Part shown: positions 9,080-17,837 of the stretch, in pieces
Layout of the letters: the number at the start of each line of letters is the position of its first letter
Position numbering within the stretch: position 1 is the stretch's first letter
DNA from: Halobacillus alkaliphilus
GTDB taxonomy: Bacteria; Bacillota; Bacilli; Bacillales; Halobacillaceae
Assembly (NCBI RefSeq): GCF_900113125.1
Contig: NZ_FOOG01000002.1
Span: 62,001-126,000, forward strand
DNA length: 64,000 nucleotides
Direction of reading: 5' to 3'
Translations under genes and position numbers: made by a program
The notes under the pieces: generated by a model
What the model was told of the DNA's origin: nothing
Seen by the model: the letters and a program-made list of their open reading frames with translations, nothing else
Database searches by the model: none

Positions 9080-9613
9080 ATGGCAGGTGGAATTTTAAGA
9101 GATTTCGTACAAATTATCGGGATTGCAGACCCCAATGAATTTCCGGTAATCGACGCAAATAACCCAAGCATGCAAATGGCTATACAAGAAAGACTAACGA
9201 TTCCAGATGTAAAACCTGATGTTGAACAAATCAATACGCTTTTGATTGAAGCTGTGGTGACCGGTACACGAACAATCTTCACCCCAACTGGTGTCAAAGT
9301 AGTTATTGATGGTTTTCTAAGGCAAAAAGTGATCTACACTGCTCTTGTAGAAGACCAGTCTGTGCACTCGGCTCACTTCGAACATCCATTTTGTACCTTT
9401 ATTGATATCCCACTAAACATTCCACAAGGTGAAACCGTTCCAAGCTTCTTAGCCAGCTTGGGCCTATCCTTGAACGATGTATTAGCAGGACCTGTAATTG
9501 TATTAATTGAAGACGTCGAAATCAGCCTTCTGGATCCTCGTACCATTAGTAAGTGCGTAATTATTTTCGCATACACCACAATTAATGATGCTCTGGTACC
9601 TTTCTTAGCATAA
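9080..9613 (+). CDS. SPOCS-domain (DUF3794) protein, second paralogue
   Basis: 177 aa from ATG 9080 (AAAGGAAGATTAAT upstream); an upstream in-frame ATG at 9014 lies inside the preceding gene and is rejected. It is nearly collinear with residues 1-175 of the previous protein: GILRDFVQIIGIADPNEFPV, IPDVKPDVEQINTLLIEA, FLRQKVIYTALVEDQSVHSA, LLDPRTISKCVI. It lacks the cysteine-rich extension. Clearly a recent tandem duplicate; the two coding regions are 25 bases apart and share a transcript that ends at the terminator at 9618. Confidence 0.85.
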   Translation: MAGGILRDFVQIIGIADPNEFPVIDANNPSMQMAIQERLTIPDVKPDVEQINTLLIEAVVTGTRTIFTPTGVKVVIDGFLRQKVIYTALVEDQSVHSAHFEHPFCTFIDIPLNIPQGETVPSFLASLGLSLNDVLAGPVIVLIEDVEISLLDPRTISKCVIIFAYTTINDALVPFLA

Positions 9614-9617
9614 ACCC

Positions 9618-9657
9618 ATAGGCTCCCCCTTCAATCGGGGGAGCCTATTTTGCTTTT
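9618..9657 (+). terminator. Strong intrinsic terminator
   Basis: A 12-bp perfect stem ATAGGCTCCCCC / GGGGGAGCCTAT with a 7-base loop, followed by TTTGCTTTT. It closes the two-gene SPOCS operon. Confidence 0.85.
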
Positions 9658-9721
9658 ATTCATCACGAGTCTTATTTATATCTATATACTGATAAAAGAA
9701 AAATGATAAAGGAGTGTACTC

Positions 9722-10225
9722 ATGCCCACTTTCAATCCAAATGAAATGATCTCCTATGCAGGTATTGCTTGCAAACATGAATTCCCTGAATGCCCGCTTG
9801 CTTTTAAACAGTTCACCATCATTGAAAACGCATTTGTTCCAAAACCCAAACCTAACATTGAGGAAGTAAATAAGGTTAGCGCGTCAGTTGTCCTTAATGA
9901 CCCCAAAGTTATAGACTCTCCTTACGATAAAAAATTGTTAGTAAGTGGTGTAGTCAGACAAAAAATAACGTACACGGCAGCAAAACCTGATCAGCCTCTC
10001 CATAGTTTTCATTTCGATATTCCCTTTTGTGAATTAGTAATTCTTGAAAAAAAGAAATGCTTACCTCCTTATTTTGAAGTAAAAGCTTTTATTGAAGATA
10101 TTCATGTTTTTTCAACTGTAAAAAGAAAGGTAAAGATTTGCAAGGTCCTCTGTTTATGCGTCATCAATACTTCCCAATGTCGTCACGAATCTAAATCCCC
10201 TTGTGAACACCATAATAAAAGATAA
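9722..10225 (+). CDS. SPOCS-domain (DUF3794) protein, third paralogue
   Basis: 167 aa, AAAGGAGTGTACTC before the ATG. Core signature as in the two preceding proteins but diverged: KPKPNIEEVNKVSASVVLND, SGVVRQKITYTAAKPDQPLH, HFDIPFCELV and a final KRKVKICKVLCLCV. It carries nine cysteines, two near the N-terminus (CKHEFPEC) and a C/H-rich tail (CRHESKSPCEHHNK), which suggests metal binding or disulfide cross-linking. It has its own upstream spacer, so it may be expressed separately from the first two. Confidence 0.75.
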   Translation: MPTFNPNEMISYAGIACKHEFPECPLAFKQFTIIENAFVPKPKPNIEEVNKVSASVVLNDPKVIDSPYDKKLLVSGVVRQKITYTAAKPDQPLHSFHFDIPFCELVILEKKKCLPPYFEVKAFIEDIHVFSTVKRKVKICKVLCLCVINTSQCRHESKSPCEHHNKR

Positions 10226-10294
10226 ACTTTAAGTTCGAATTTCAGGAGTATACATTTACATCATTACTACTGTACTAACTGTTCTCCTGCCATC

Positions 10295-10334
10295 TTTTTA
10301 TCCAGCTGTTCATCTGAATGGCTGGATAAAAAAA
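10295..10334. terminator. Bidirectional terminator between convergent genes
   Basis: TTTTTATCCAGC and GCTGGATAAAAAAA form a 12-bp stem around a 14-base loop; T-runs exist on both strands. It serves the SPOCS gene ending at 10225 and the acetyltransferase ending at 10359. Confidence 0.8.
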
Positions 10335-10358
10335 TGTAGAGCACACGGATAGAGAACA

Positions 10359-10898
10359 TCAACTATGTGTATCGTTGATCAACCCAAACACATAATGATC
10401 GACATATTCACCATAAAGACGTTCGGATTTTTCAAGGCAGCCTTCTTTTTTAAAGCCCAGTCTATGCGGTATAGCTATACTTTTTTCATTTCCAGTGGCC
10501 GCTTGAATTTCAATTCTTTTTAAGTCTAGTTCTTGAAAGCAGTAATCTACGATTGCCTGACACGCCTGGGTCATGAGCCCTTTCCCCTGAAAGGATTCTC
10601 CAAGCCAGTATCCAATAGAAGTAGATCGGTTGGACCAGTTGATCGTATGTAGTCCGGCCACTCCGGCAAGCTCTCCTTTATACCAGATCCCAGCCTGGAA
10701 ACCATCATTATTGCAAAACTGCTTTAATGTGCCCTTTATAAACTCCCTGGAATTTTCCACGGTTTTAGTAGCATCAATCCACGGAAGCCATTGCCTTAGA
10801 CTCTCTCGCGATGAATCTGTTAATTGAAACAGCTCCTCTGCATGTCTTTCTTCTAATAATCGAAGTTCCGTATGTTCATTGATAACGTGTTTAAACAT
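10359..10898 (-). CDS. RimL/YdaF-type GNAT N-acetyltransferase
   Basis: 179 aa from ATG 10898 (AAAGGATG upstream). The pattern LRLLEERHAEELFQLTDSSR, LRQWLPWID, IGYWLGESFQGKGLMTQACQ (acetyl-CoA loop QGKGLM) and KRIEIQAATGNEKSIAIPHR is that of ribosomal-protein-serine/alanine acetyltransferases and relatives such as YdaF. Substrate not certain. Single gene. Confidence 0.85.
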   Translation of the reverse strand: MFKHVINEHTELRLLEERHAEELFQLTDSSRESLRQWLPWIDATKTVENSREFIKGTLKQFCNNDGFQAGIWYKGELAGVAGLHTINWSNRSTSIGYWLGESFQGKGLMTQACQAIVDYCFQELDLKRIEIQAATGNEKSIAIPHRLGFKKEGCLEKSERLYGEYVDHYVFGLINDTHS

Positions 10899-10970
10899 CT
10901 GCAAGCATCCTTTCTAGTGAGGTTAAGGGGTTAACTCCCCTTTGTTAGAGAATCTTTCTATCATCAATTT

Positions 10971-11708
10971 CTACAATCCGATTGTCTGATCTTTTTCCTC
11001 AAAAAACTCTTGGATCCAGTTTACTTCCACCTTTAATAGGGACGTCATACGTTTCACCGCTTTTTCGTGAGAAGATGGAGTTATATACTCGTATATCTCA
11101 ATCATCCTCTCTCTTTTTTCTTGTGGCAAATTTTCATCGATGGCTTTAAGTCCGAGGCGCGAGCGATCTCTTGCATAGCCATACAACATGACATTGGAAA
11201 GACTGCTCATCGCGTAACGCAGCATCTCTTGCGCCCACACCGCATTCCCTCGTTCTTTCGCTTTTTTATATTGAAACAAAAACCAGGCTGTGTCGATAAC
11301 GTAATCTTTAAATTCAGCTTCTGAAAGTGTCAATTTATGTTCAGCCTGATACTTATCCATGAGATGTTCTGGATCGTACAGAACTGTAAAATAATCCTTA
11401 TTTTGAAAGGTCTTATCTGTAACGGTGAATAGGTCCACATGAAGCCAGTCGTTATAGATCGCTATAATCTGAGGGGCTATGATAAAGATATCGTCGTAGA
11501 ACATGAACTCCTTATAGGCTCTGAGATGATTCAGTCTGCGGGATAGAAATGATTTTTCCTCTTCTTCCTTTACCAGACAATATAAATCAATATCGGAATG
11601 CTGATCGTGCTCATTTCTTCCCATCGATCCTTTTAAAAATATACTTTGGACAGCAGGGTCTTCTTTTAAACTGTTCACTAGTATTTCCACAGCTTTTTCC
11701 TGACGCAT
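10971..11708 (-). CDS. Nucleotidyltransferase-domain protein (aminoglycoside adenylyltransferase-like fold)
   Basis: About 245 aa. The N-terminal domain carries the polymerase-beta-superfamily motif GSMGRNEHDQHSDIDLY and a third acidic site in WLHVDLFTV. The C-terminal half is helical, as in ANT-type enzymes. I prefer ATG 11708, 8 bases from AAAGAGG, over upstream GTG/ATG codons at 11714-11717. Members of this group transfer NMP to small molecules or proteins; the substrate cannot be read from sequence. Confidence 0.75.
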   Translation of the reverse strand: MRQEKAVEILVNSLKEDPAVQSIFLKGSMGRNEHDQHSDIDLYCLVKEEEEKSFLSRRLNHLRAYKEFMFYDDIFIIAPQIIAIYNDWLHVDLFTVTDKTFQNKDYFTVLYDPEHLMDKYQAEHKLTLSEAEFKDYVIDTAWFLFQYKKAKERGNAVWAQEMLRYAMSSLSNVMLYGYARDRSRLGLKAIDENLPQEKRERMIEIYEYITPSSHEKAVKRMTSLLKVEVNWIQEFFEEKDQTIGL

Positions 11709-11982
11709 CCTCATCACCTCTTTAGGATTAGTAAAAATAAATATTACGCCATCATATCCTTTTCTACTAAAATTTTCAACACTATTCTAAAAATTCCATA
11801 TTTCAACTAAGCGACTCTTTTTTCTCTTATCCTTTTTAATTCAGACTGACGAAAAATATCGACATAGTACCAAGAATATATGGATCAGTGCTAAAATAGA
11901 TAAGAAGAGAATTTTACTGTTTTATTTGTTCATAGTGAGAAAATAGAACACCAATCTAATTTATTCTGAGGGGGCCTGAGCA

Positions 11983-12294
11983 ATGGACCGGAAGGAAATG
12001 GAAGAGCAAGTCATTCACCAATACAAGCAGGATGAACAAAAGATGATATTGATTTTTGCTCAATGGTGTGTAAACAACGAGTTGAATCCTTTCGAAGTTT
12101 ATCGAAAAGCTTATCCAAATCAGCCAGCCAATACTGCTCTGGAAGATGCCGCCGAATTAACACTCCCTCCATCGGAAGCCCACCAGATCTCTGTAGAAAC
12201 TTTATTAGAAATCTTGTCTTTATTTGGCAACGATGACCTGGCGTTTGTAGTCAATGAGGAATGGAGTCAACTGGAACGAAAAAATAATAAATAA
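11983..12294 (+). CDS. Conserved small hypothetical protein, 103 aa
   Basis: Starts MDRKEMEEQVIHQYKQDEQK, soluble and acidic, with WCVNNELNPFEVYRKAYPNQ in the middle and a C-terminal leucine-rich helix VETLLEILSLFGNDDLAFVV. The style fits a small Bacillaceae-specific cytosolic protein; I do not recognise a named family. Weak GGGGGCC site 8 bases upstream. It ends at a terminator shared with the convergent methyltransferase. Confidence 0.7.
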   Translation: MDRKEMEEQVIHQYKQDEQKMILIFAQWCVNNELNPFEVYRKAYPNQPANTALEDAAELTLPPSEAHQISVETLLEILSLFGNDDLAFVVNEEWSQLERKNNK

Positions 12295-12373
12295 CCGCTG
12301 TTAAGAACGGCTTACCTAACGTCGACAAATGTTTTATATAGGAAGCTGCTTCTTATTCTGCAGATCATTTTAT

Positions 12374-12406
12374 AAAAGGCTCCGTCGGAAATCGACGGAG
12401 CCTTTT
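12374..12406. terminator. Bidirectional terminator
   Basis: AAAAGGCTCCGTCG / CGACGGAGCCTTTT, a perfect 14-bp stem with a 5-base loop, between convergent genes. Confidence 0.9.
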
Positions 12407-12438
12407 ACATTTCGGAATACAAGAAGGTTAGACAGACT

Positions 12439-13227
12439 CTACATAGACTCCACATTCATCTTAATTGCTCTAGTTGCCATAAACGTTTTAATATGCTTGT
12501 CTAATACTCTGGTCCCGCCAAAATCGTCCTCATAAAAACCGGTTAACACAAATCCCGCATCCATCTGCCCCTGAATCTGGTCTTCCAGCGTGTGGGCGTA
12601 TTCTATAGTCTGACCTGAATTTATGTAGTCATGAACTTCATCTTCAGGGAGATAATCCAATGTGGAGGAAGGAATGGAGTGCTTAACATCCAGGATCCCT
12701 TTTCTTTCTTGATTATCATCAAAAATCCATAATAAAGGATTCGTAAAGCCGGCAATTAAAATACCTTTATTCTTCAATACTCTCGAAACTTCACTCCATA
12801 CTACATGAACATCTTTTACAAACAAGTTAGACACAGGGTTAACGACCATATCAAAACTTTCATCCTCAAAATCACTAAGGTCCGACATGTCCCCCTGTAC
12901 AGTTTTAAGAGTTAATCCATCTCGTTCAGCTACCTGTTCATCTTGTTCCAACTGCTTTTTGGATAAATCTATAACCGTAACCTCTGCTCCTGCCGCCGCC
13001 AGTACCGGTGCCTGCTGACCCCCGCCTGATGCTAGACAGAGAATCTTCCATCCTTCTAAGGATTCCGGAAACCAATTTCTTGGCACCGATTTCTCCGTGG
13101 TGACCGTAATTGCCCAATCCCCAGCTTTACTTTTTTCAATCACATCACCGCTTACAGATTGCGTGTATCTTGAACCTTCCTCCACCTTTTTATCCCAGGC
13201 GTGGCTGTTTTGTTGTGTTGAATCCAT
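12439..13227 (-). CDS. Class I SAM-dependent methyltransferase
   Basis: 262 aa, GGGAGTTGATACA before the ATG. SAM-binding motif I is ILCLASGGGQQAPVLAAAGA; the acidic end of strand 2 is VTVIDLSKKQLEQD; motif II/III are VQGDMSD and FDMVVNP. The N-terminal 45 residues with HAWDKKVEEGSRYTQ match the UbiE/YxxB-like methyltransferases common in bacilli. Substrate unknown. Confidence 0.85.
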   Translation of the reverse strand: MDSTQQNSHAWDKKVEEGSRYTQSVSGDVIEKSKAGDWAITVTTEKSVPRNWFPESLEGWKILCLASGGGQQAPVLAAAGAEVTVIDLSKKQLEQDEQVAERDGLTLKTVQGDMSDLSDFEDESFDMVVNPVSNLFVKDVHVVWSEVSRVLKNKGILIAGFTNPLLWIFDDNQERKGILDVKHSIPSSTLDYLPEDEVHDYINSGQTIEYAHTLEDQIQGQMDAGFVLTGFYEDDFGGTRVLDKHIKTFMATRAIKMNVESM

Positions 13228-13375
13228 TGTATCAACTCCCTATAAAGCTAATCTTATTCATCATACATTATTTAACGTTTTACCTTATTGATTATTTCCG
13301 ATTACTTAGTGCCATAGTTAAGAACTCTTCAATTATCTCGAACTCAAAATTACTTAATTTTATCCAAATTTAACG

Positions 13376-13418
13376 AAAGAGAAGGCGACTATTCTTATAG
13401 AATAATCGCCTTCTCTTT
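13376..13418 (-). terminator. Intrinsic terminator after the 62-aa membrane protein gene
   Basis: AAAGAGAAGGCGA and TCGCCTTCTCTTT pair, with an inner TATTC/GAATA, giving an almost continuous 19-bp stem. Confidence 0.8.
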
Positions 13419-13468
13419 ACAATTTACAACAAAGATATGGACATGTATTGTTTCTCTCTTCTTTTTCA

Positions 13469-13657
13469 TTATTCCGGATTCCTATTCTTTTCATCCATCT
13501 TATCTCCTTCTGCCTGATAAAGAAGAATAAACGGAAGCACAAATGTCACCAGTATAAATGTATATAAAAAAAATACCGCAAACCACTCAGCCAATAAAAG
13601 TACAGCAATAAAGAAACAAACCAGAATGACCAAAGGGACCATGTAGGCATAAACCAC
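13469..13657 (-). CDS. Small two-helix membrane protein, 62 aa
   Basis: GTG start behind AAGGAGGGG. Two hydrophobic segments (about 7-27 and 29-48) are followed by a short charged tail DKMDEKNRNPE. No family recognised. It lies just upstream of, and divergent from, the germination operon. Confidence 0.65.
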   Translation of the reverse strand: MVYAYMVPLVILVCFFIAVLLLAEWFAVFFLYTFILVTFVLPFILLYQAEGDKMDEKNRNPE

Positions 13658-13781
13658 TTCTTCCCCTCCTTATGTACATCTTCCGTTAGCTTCTCCGGTG
13701 AGGAATAATTTCATTCCATTTTCCTAACACTAATTCAAAAGTAAGCGACGACTACGGAACAACTATAAGGAGCATGCTGCC

Positions 13782-15272
13782 GTGAAGAAAAAAAAGAAAG
13801 GGAATGAGGATCTTCCAACACAAAGCCAGAGCCTAAAAGAACTAGTAGATCAACTGAAGCAGTCAAAAGATTTTAAGGAATATGAGCTCAAAGGAAAAAC
13901 CAAAGGTGTGCTCTATTATTTTGAAACCCTTGTTGATCCGAAAACACTCAACAAGCTGATTTTACAGTCCTTAAAGAGTCACTCGTTTCGATCATTAGAG
14001 GATATAGAAGGTACAATTCCTGTCGAAGGTACGTCCATAACGGGGGATATTTCCACAATAAGAGATAAAGTGATGCTCGGCAATGTCGCTATAGTTCTGG
14101 AAGATTCAGATAAAGATATTCTTCTTGTACCTGCACCTTCCGAAGAGACGAGGAAAGTTGGTATTCCCGAAATTGAATTCAGTGTAGTCGGGCCTAAGGA
14201 AGCATTTATAGAATCATTGGATACGAATATCAACCTCGTCCGCAAGCGCCTTCCCTTGCCGCAATTCACGGTTAAAGAAATGAAGGTAGGTAAAATTACT
14301 AAAACGAGGGTGGCCGTTCTCTATATTGATGGGATTGCCAATGAGGAAAACGTAAATACGGTCATTCAGCGACTCAGTGATATAGAATTCGACCAAATCA
14401 ACGACAGTTCTTATATCAGTCAAATGCTTGCCGACAACTCTCATTCGCCTTTTCCGCAAATTTTAGATACGGAAAGACCGGATCGAGTCACCGGTTCTTT
14501 AGTAGAGGGAAAAGTGGCCATCATGGTAGATGGTTCTCCTCACGCTTTGACATGCCCGACTACGATTGTCGAGTTCTTCTCAGCAACCGATGATTATCTT
14601 TCCCCTTGGCCGGTAGCTTCTATTTTCCGGTTAATTCGTCTATTTGCGGTTTTCTTTTCGGTTCTTAGCACTCCGCTTTATGTCGCCATCTTAACCTATC
14701 ACCATGAGATGATCCCAGATGATTTATTACCGACGATCATTTCTTCAAGAGCCGATATCCCTTTTCCACCTATCATTGAAGTGATTCTCCTGGAATTAGC
14801 GATTGAGCTGCTTCGGGAAGCAGGAGCCCGTCTGCCAACTAAGGTTGGACAAACGATTGGTATTGTTGGAGGTATCGTTATTGGGACAGCAGCGGTAGAT
14901 GCAGGCTTAACCAGTAATGTCCTTTTAATCGTGGTCGCTATCTCTGCCCTTGCCTCGTTTACGACTCCTATTTACCAAATTAGTAATACGATTCGTCTTA
15001 TTCGCTTTCCCTTTTTATTGGGAGCACAAATGTGGGGCCTTGTAGGGATCTCCATGGTCATGGTTTTCTTTATCGGGCATTTAATTAAACTCACTTCCAT
15101 TGGACGCCCGTTCTTAGCCCCATTGTATCCATTAAGACTTAGGGACTTGAAGGATGCATATATTCGCTTGTCATTTAACAGACAAACCAAGAGGCCTATG
15201 CAGACACGTACGAATGATCCGCTCCGTTTCAATTCAGAAAGAGCCACCGAAAGAAGGGATATCGATGAATAA
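13782..15272 (+). CDS. GerA-type spore germination protein, A subunit
   Basis: 496 aa, GTG start after AAGGAG. A lysine-rich hydrophilic N-terminal domain (to about 250) contains LYYFETLVDPKTLNKLILQS, GSLVEGKVAIMVDG and the signature PTTIVEFFSATDDYL. It is followed by five or so membrane helices including LYVAILTYHHEMIPDDLLPT, the GerAA/GerKA pattern. With the B and C subunits it forms the inner-membrane germinant receptor that senses nutrients in dormant spores. The germinant is not predictable. It overlaps gerB by 8 bases. A forespore sigma-G promoter is expected, but I could not identify one convincingly. Confidence 0.9.
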   Translation: MKKKKKGNEDLPTQSQSLKELVDQLKQSKDFKEYELKGKTKGVLYYFETLVDPKTLNKLILQSLKSHSFRSLEDIEGTIPVEGTSITGDISTIRDKVMLGNVAIVLEDSDKDILLVPAPSEETRKVGIPEIEFSVVGPKEAFIESLDTNINLVRKRLPLPQFTVKEMKVGKITKTRVAVLYIDGIANEENVNTVIQRLSDIEFDQINDSSYISQMLADNSHSPFPQILDTERPDRVTGSLVEGKVAIMVDGSPHALTCPTTIVEFFSATDDYLSPWPVASIFRLIRLFAVFFSVLSTPLYVAILTYHHEMIPDDLLPTIISSRADIPFPPIIEVILLELAIELLREAGARLPTKVGQTIGIVGGIVIGTAAVDAGLTSNVLLIVVAISALASFTTPIYQISNTIRLIRFPFLLGAQMWGLVGISMVMVFFIGHLIKLTSIGRPFLAPLYPLRLRDLKDAYIRLSFNRQTKRPMQTRTNDPLRFNSERATERRDIDE

Positions 15273-16368
15273 CTCTTCTACTCAAATACCCGAGAATTTA
15301 TTAATCAGCTCGACTATGGTATTTTTCTTAATTCACTCCATGCAAGTGGGAGTTGGCATCCTCGGTTTTGAAAAATATATTGCATCAGAAGCAGGATACA
15401 ACGCTTGGATTTCAATTATCATTACGGGAGCAGGCCTTCACCTTATCCTTTGGATCATCTATCGTATCCTGGAAGCTGTTGATGGAGATATCGTCTCCGT
15501 TCATACGTTCGTCTATGGAAAATATATCGGCGGGGGAATGAATTTTCTATTCAGCCTGTATTACTTGCTCCTCTGTGTCACGATTTTAAGAACGTTTATA
15601 GAAGTAATCCAGACGTGGATTTTTCCACAGCTCCCTGTATGGCTGTTTGGGCTTATTTTCATTTTGCTCATCTACTATTATGTGGAAGGTGGCTTTCGGG
15701 TGATAACAGGGGCCTGTGTGGCAGGCGTCATTCTTGGATTGCCTCTGCTGTTATTTAAACTTTATCCAATCCAGTATGGAAATGTGAGCAACGTCTATCC
15801 GATAGTTGACCATTCTATTCTAGAACTATTAGCCTCTGCTAAGGGCAGCATTTTCGGCTTTCTGGGTATAGGGTTGTTATTTGTTTATTATCCTTTTATA
15901 AAAAATAAAAATGACTCTAAAAAGTGGGCTCATTTCGGGGTGTTTTATACCATAATAACCTATTTAGTAACCGCCATCGTTGCGTTCATATATTATAGCG
16001 AAGAACAGATCCACCAAATTATCTGGGCAACCATTTCCCTTTGGAAAATTATTAACGTTAGTTTTATCGAGAGATTCGAATACATTGGGATATCCTTATG
16101 GGTGTTCGTCGTTATTCCTAATCTTTGCCTCTGTTTGTGGGCAGCGAGCAGAGTTACTAAAAGAATATTTCACATAAAGCAGCGTTATGTTCTGTGGATT
16201 TATAGCATCATCCTTTATGTTGCGATCTTTTTCCTGGAAGACCGCAGAGCTATTGACCGATTAAATAATTTCACGAGTGAAGTTGGTCTTTACTTTCTTA
16301 TGTATATTCCCGTGTTGTATCTACTGGTCGTTATTATAAAAAAAGTGAGGAATCGTCATGAAGCATAA
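15265..16368 (+). CDS. GerB-type spore germination protein (APC-like permease subunit)
   Basis: 367 aa from ATG 15265 (AAGAAGGGATATCG upstream). Ten hydrophobic segments are spread through the protein; near the N-terminus are LLISSTMVFFLIHSMQVGVG and GFEKYIASEAGYNAWISIII, typical of the GerAB/GerKB permease-like subunit that binds the germinant. Overlaps its neighbours on both sides, so the three-gene operon is translationally coupled. Confidence 0.9.
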   Translation: MNNSSTQIPENLLISSTMVFFLIHSMQVGVGILGFEKYIASEAGYNAWISIIITGAGLHLILWIIYRILEAVDGDIVSVHTFVYGKYIGGGMNFLFSLYYLLLCVTILRTFIEVIQTWIFPQLPVWLFGLIFILLIYYYVEGGFRVITGACVAGVILGLPLLLFKLYPIQYGNVSNVYPIVDHSILELLASAKGSIFGFLGIGLLFVYYPFIKNKNDSKKWAHFGVFYTIITYLVTAIVAFIYYSEEQIHQIIWATISLWKIINVSFIERFEYIGISLWVFVVIPNLCLCLWAASRVTKRIFHIKQRYVLWIYSIILYVAIFFLEDRRAIDRLNNFTSEVGLYFLMYIPVLYLLVVIIKKVRNRHEA

Positions 16369-17431
16369 TCCTTTATTTCACAGCTTGCTAGTACTGACCT
16401 TTTTCCTTACAGGGTGTCTCCCTCATAAAAGTATTGAAGATGCAGCACTAGTAGATGTCGCTGCTTTTGACCTGATTGATGAAGAAAAGATCAAAGGTAC
16501 CATGCTCATCCCACAATTTATCCAGGATGAGACGGGAGGAGTAGAAGAAAAACATATCAGTTCTGTTGGAGAAAGTGTCCAGGAAATCTACCGGAATGTA
16601 GAAAGTAAATCATCCAAACCTTTAAGGATGGGTAAAGTGTCGATGATTTTCTTTGGAGATGAACTTGCAAAGAAGGATATCTCAAGATATATCGACTTCC
16701 TCCAGCGAGATCCTGACATCGGCAGAGAAGTGTACTTAGGCGTGGTAGCCGGAAACGCTGAGGATCTTATTAAAGGGAAGTATAGTAAGACAGAACCAAC
16801 AGGTGAATATATAGAGCAACTCATGGAACAGAATACGACTAAATACATTCCTACACAGAACCTGCAAAAATTTTTGTACGCCTATTACTCAGATGGCATG
16901 GACCCTTCTCTTCCTTATTTTCAAAAAGAAGGGAAAGAAATGAAGTTAGCAGGCTACGTATTTTTTGATAAGAATAAAATGGTTTATTCGATCCCTTTTT
17001 CAGAGGCGTTTGTCCTGAAATTGTTAAGTCAGGATTTTAAAAATGGCCTGCAGCCCATTGAGTATAAGGACCATCAAGTCGCTCTCGAAAACATTGGGTC
17101 AAAAGTGAAATACAGAATTAAAGGTGACAAAAATAACCCTGAATTTCATATTAATCTTAAAGTGAACGGCATGGTTGGGGAAATCGTTCCTGCAAACAGA
17201 AAGATAGCCACTAAAGAATTAGAAAAAGCATTTAAAGACTATTTTACAGAACACACAACGCAGCTAATACAAGAATTTCAGGAGAATAACATCGACCCAC
17301 TCGGTTTAGGCGAAGTTATTAAAAACCGTCACGGAAACTTTGATCCAGAGAAATGGAAAGAGAAGTACCCCAACATTCCTGTGAAAGTGAATGTCTCCGT
17401 TCGGATTCTGGAGAAAGGCATCGCAGGCTAA
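16358..17431 (+). CDS. GerC-type spore germination lipoprotein
   Basis: 357 aa, lipobox FLTGC with the lipidated Cys at 20. The mature part begins LPHKSIEDAALVDVAAFDLI and contains GKVSMIFFGDELAKKDIS, QRDPDIGREVYLGVV and the C-terminal DPLGLGEVIKNRH, all of the GerAC/GerKC family. It completes the receptor on the outer face of the inner spore membrane. Start overlaps the end of gerB by 11 bases. Confidence 0.9.
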   Translation: MKHNPLFHSLLVLTFFLTGCLPHKSIEDAALVDVAAFDLIDEEKIKGTMLIPQFIQDETGGVEEKHISSVGESVQEIYRNVESKSSKPLRMGKVSMIFFGDELAKKDISRYIDFLQRDPDIGREVYLGVVAGNAEDLIKGKYSKTEPTGEYIEQLMEQNTTKYIPTQNLQKFLYAYYSDGMDPSLPYFQKEGKEMKLAGYVFFDKNKMVYSIPFSEAFVLKLLSQDFKNGLQPIEYKDHQVALENIGSKVKYRIKGDKNNPEFHINLKVNGMVGEIVPANRKIATKELEKAFKDYFTEHTTQLIQEFQENNIDPLGLGEVIKNRHGNFDPEKWKEKYPNIPVKVNVSVRILEKGIAG

Positions 17432-17441
17432 GTCGATCTTG

Positions 17442-17486
17442 AAAGATGACGGCTGGATTAGAAACGAAGGTCCGGCTTTCATCTTT
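17442..17486 (+). terminator. Terminator of the ger operon
   Basis: AAAGATGACGGCTGGA pairs with TCCGGCTTTCATCTTT (G-U pairs and one mismatch), 13-base loop. Confidence 0.65.
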
Positions 17487-17514
17487 ACTTTGACTAGGCA
17501 TAATAGAGATTAGT

Positions 17515-17679
17515 TCATTTTTTATTGTTCTTATTCCTTATAATAATTTCATATGGACCTCTTCAACCACTGCTTCTTCCTTTGTTCACTTCATTTTCTC
17601 CAGATAATCTACCTTATGAACAACTAAATAGAGTAGTAAGACCGATAAGAAGTATTACTATCAATAAATACTTTTTCAA
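17515..17679 (-). pseudogene. Decayed small lipoprotein gene
   Basis: Behind AAAGGGGAAGTGAAT a TTG at 17679 starts MKKYLLIVILLIGLTTLFSC, a lipoprotein signal with Cys at 20, then stops at 17614. The frame continues past TAA as GRLSGENEVNKGRSSG, a second stop, then RGPYEIIIRNKNNKK to 17515. This looks like a 50-60 aa lipoprotein gene with two nonsense mutations. It could alternatively be a functional 21-aa peptide. Confidence 0.4.
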
Positions 17680-17780
17680 ATTCACTTCCCCTTTTTCACC
17701 CTTACCTTTAACACGGCAGATATTTAACTCCTTCTTCTTTATGATTTACAGAATGATCAAGAACCTTTTAACATTATGTC

Positions 17781-17811
17781 AATTGTCAGACAATTACAGG
17801 CTTGGTATAGT
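17781..17811 (+). promoter_or_regulatory. Promoter overlapped by perfect palindromic operator
   Basis: -35 TTGTCA (17783-17788), 17-bp spacer, -10 TATAGT (17806-17811). The -35 lies inside AATTGTCAGACAATT, a perfect 7-bp inverted repeat about one central base. TTGTC-n-GACAA is a known style of GntR/FadR-subfamily operators. No such regulator is encoded within the window. Confidence 0.7.
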
Positions 17812-17837
17812 GTAAAAAATAAGAGGAGGGGAAAATT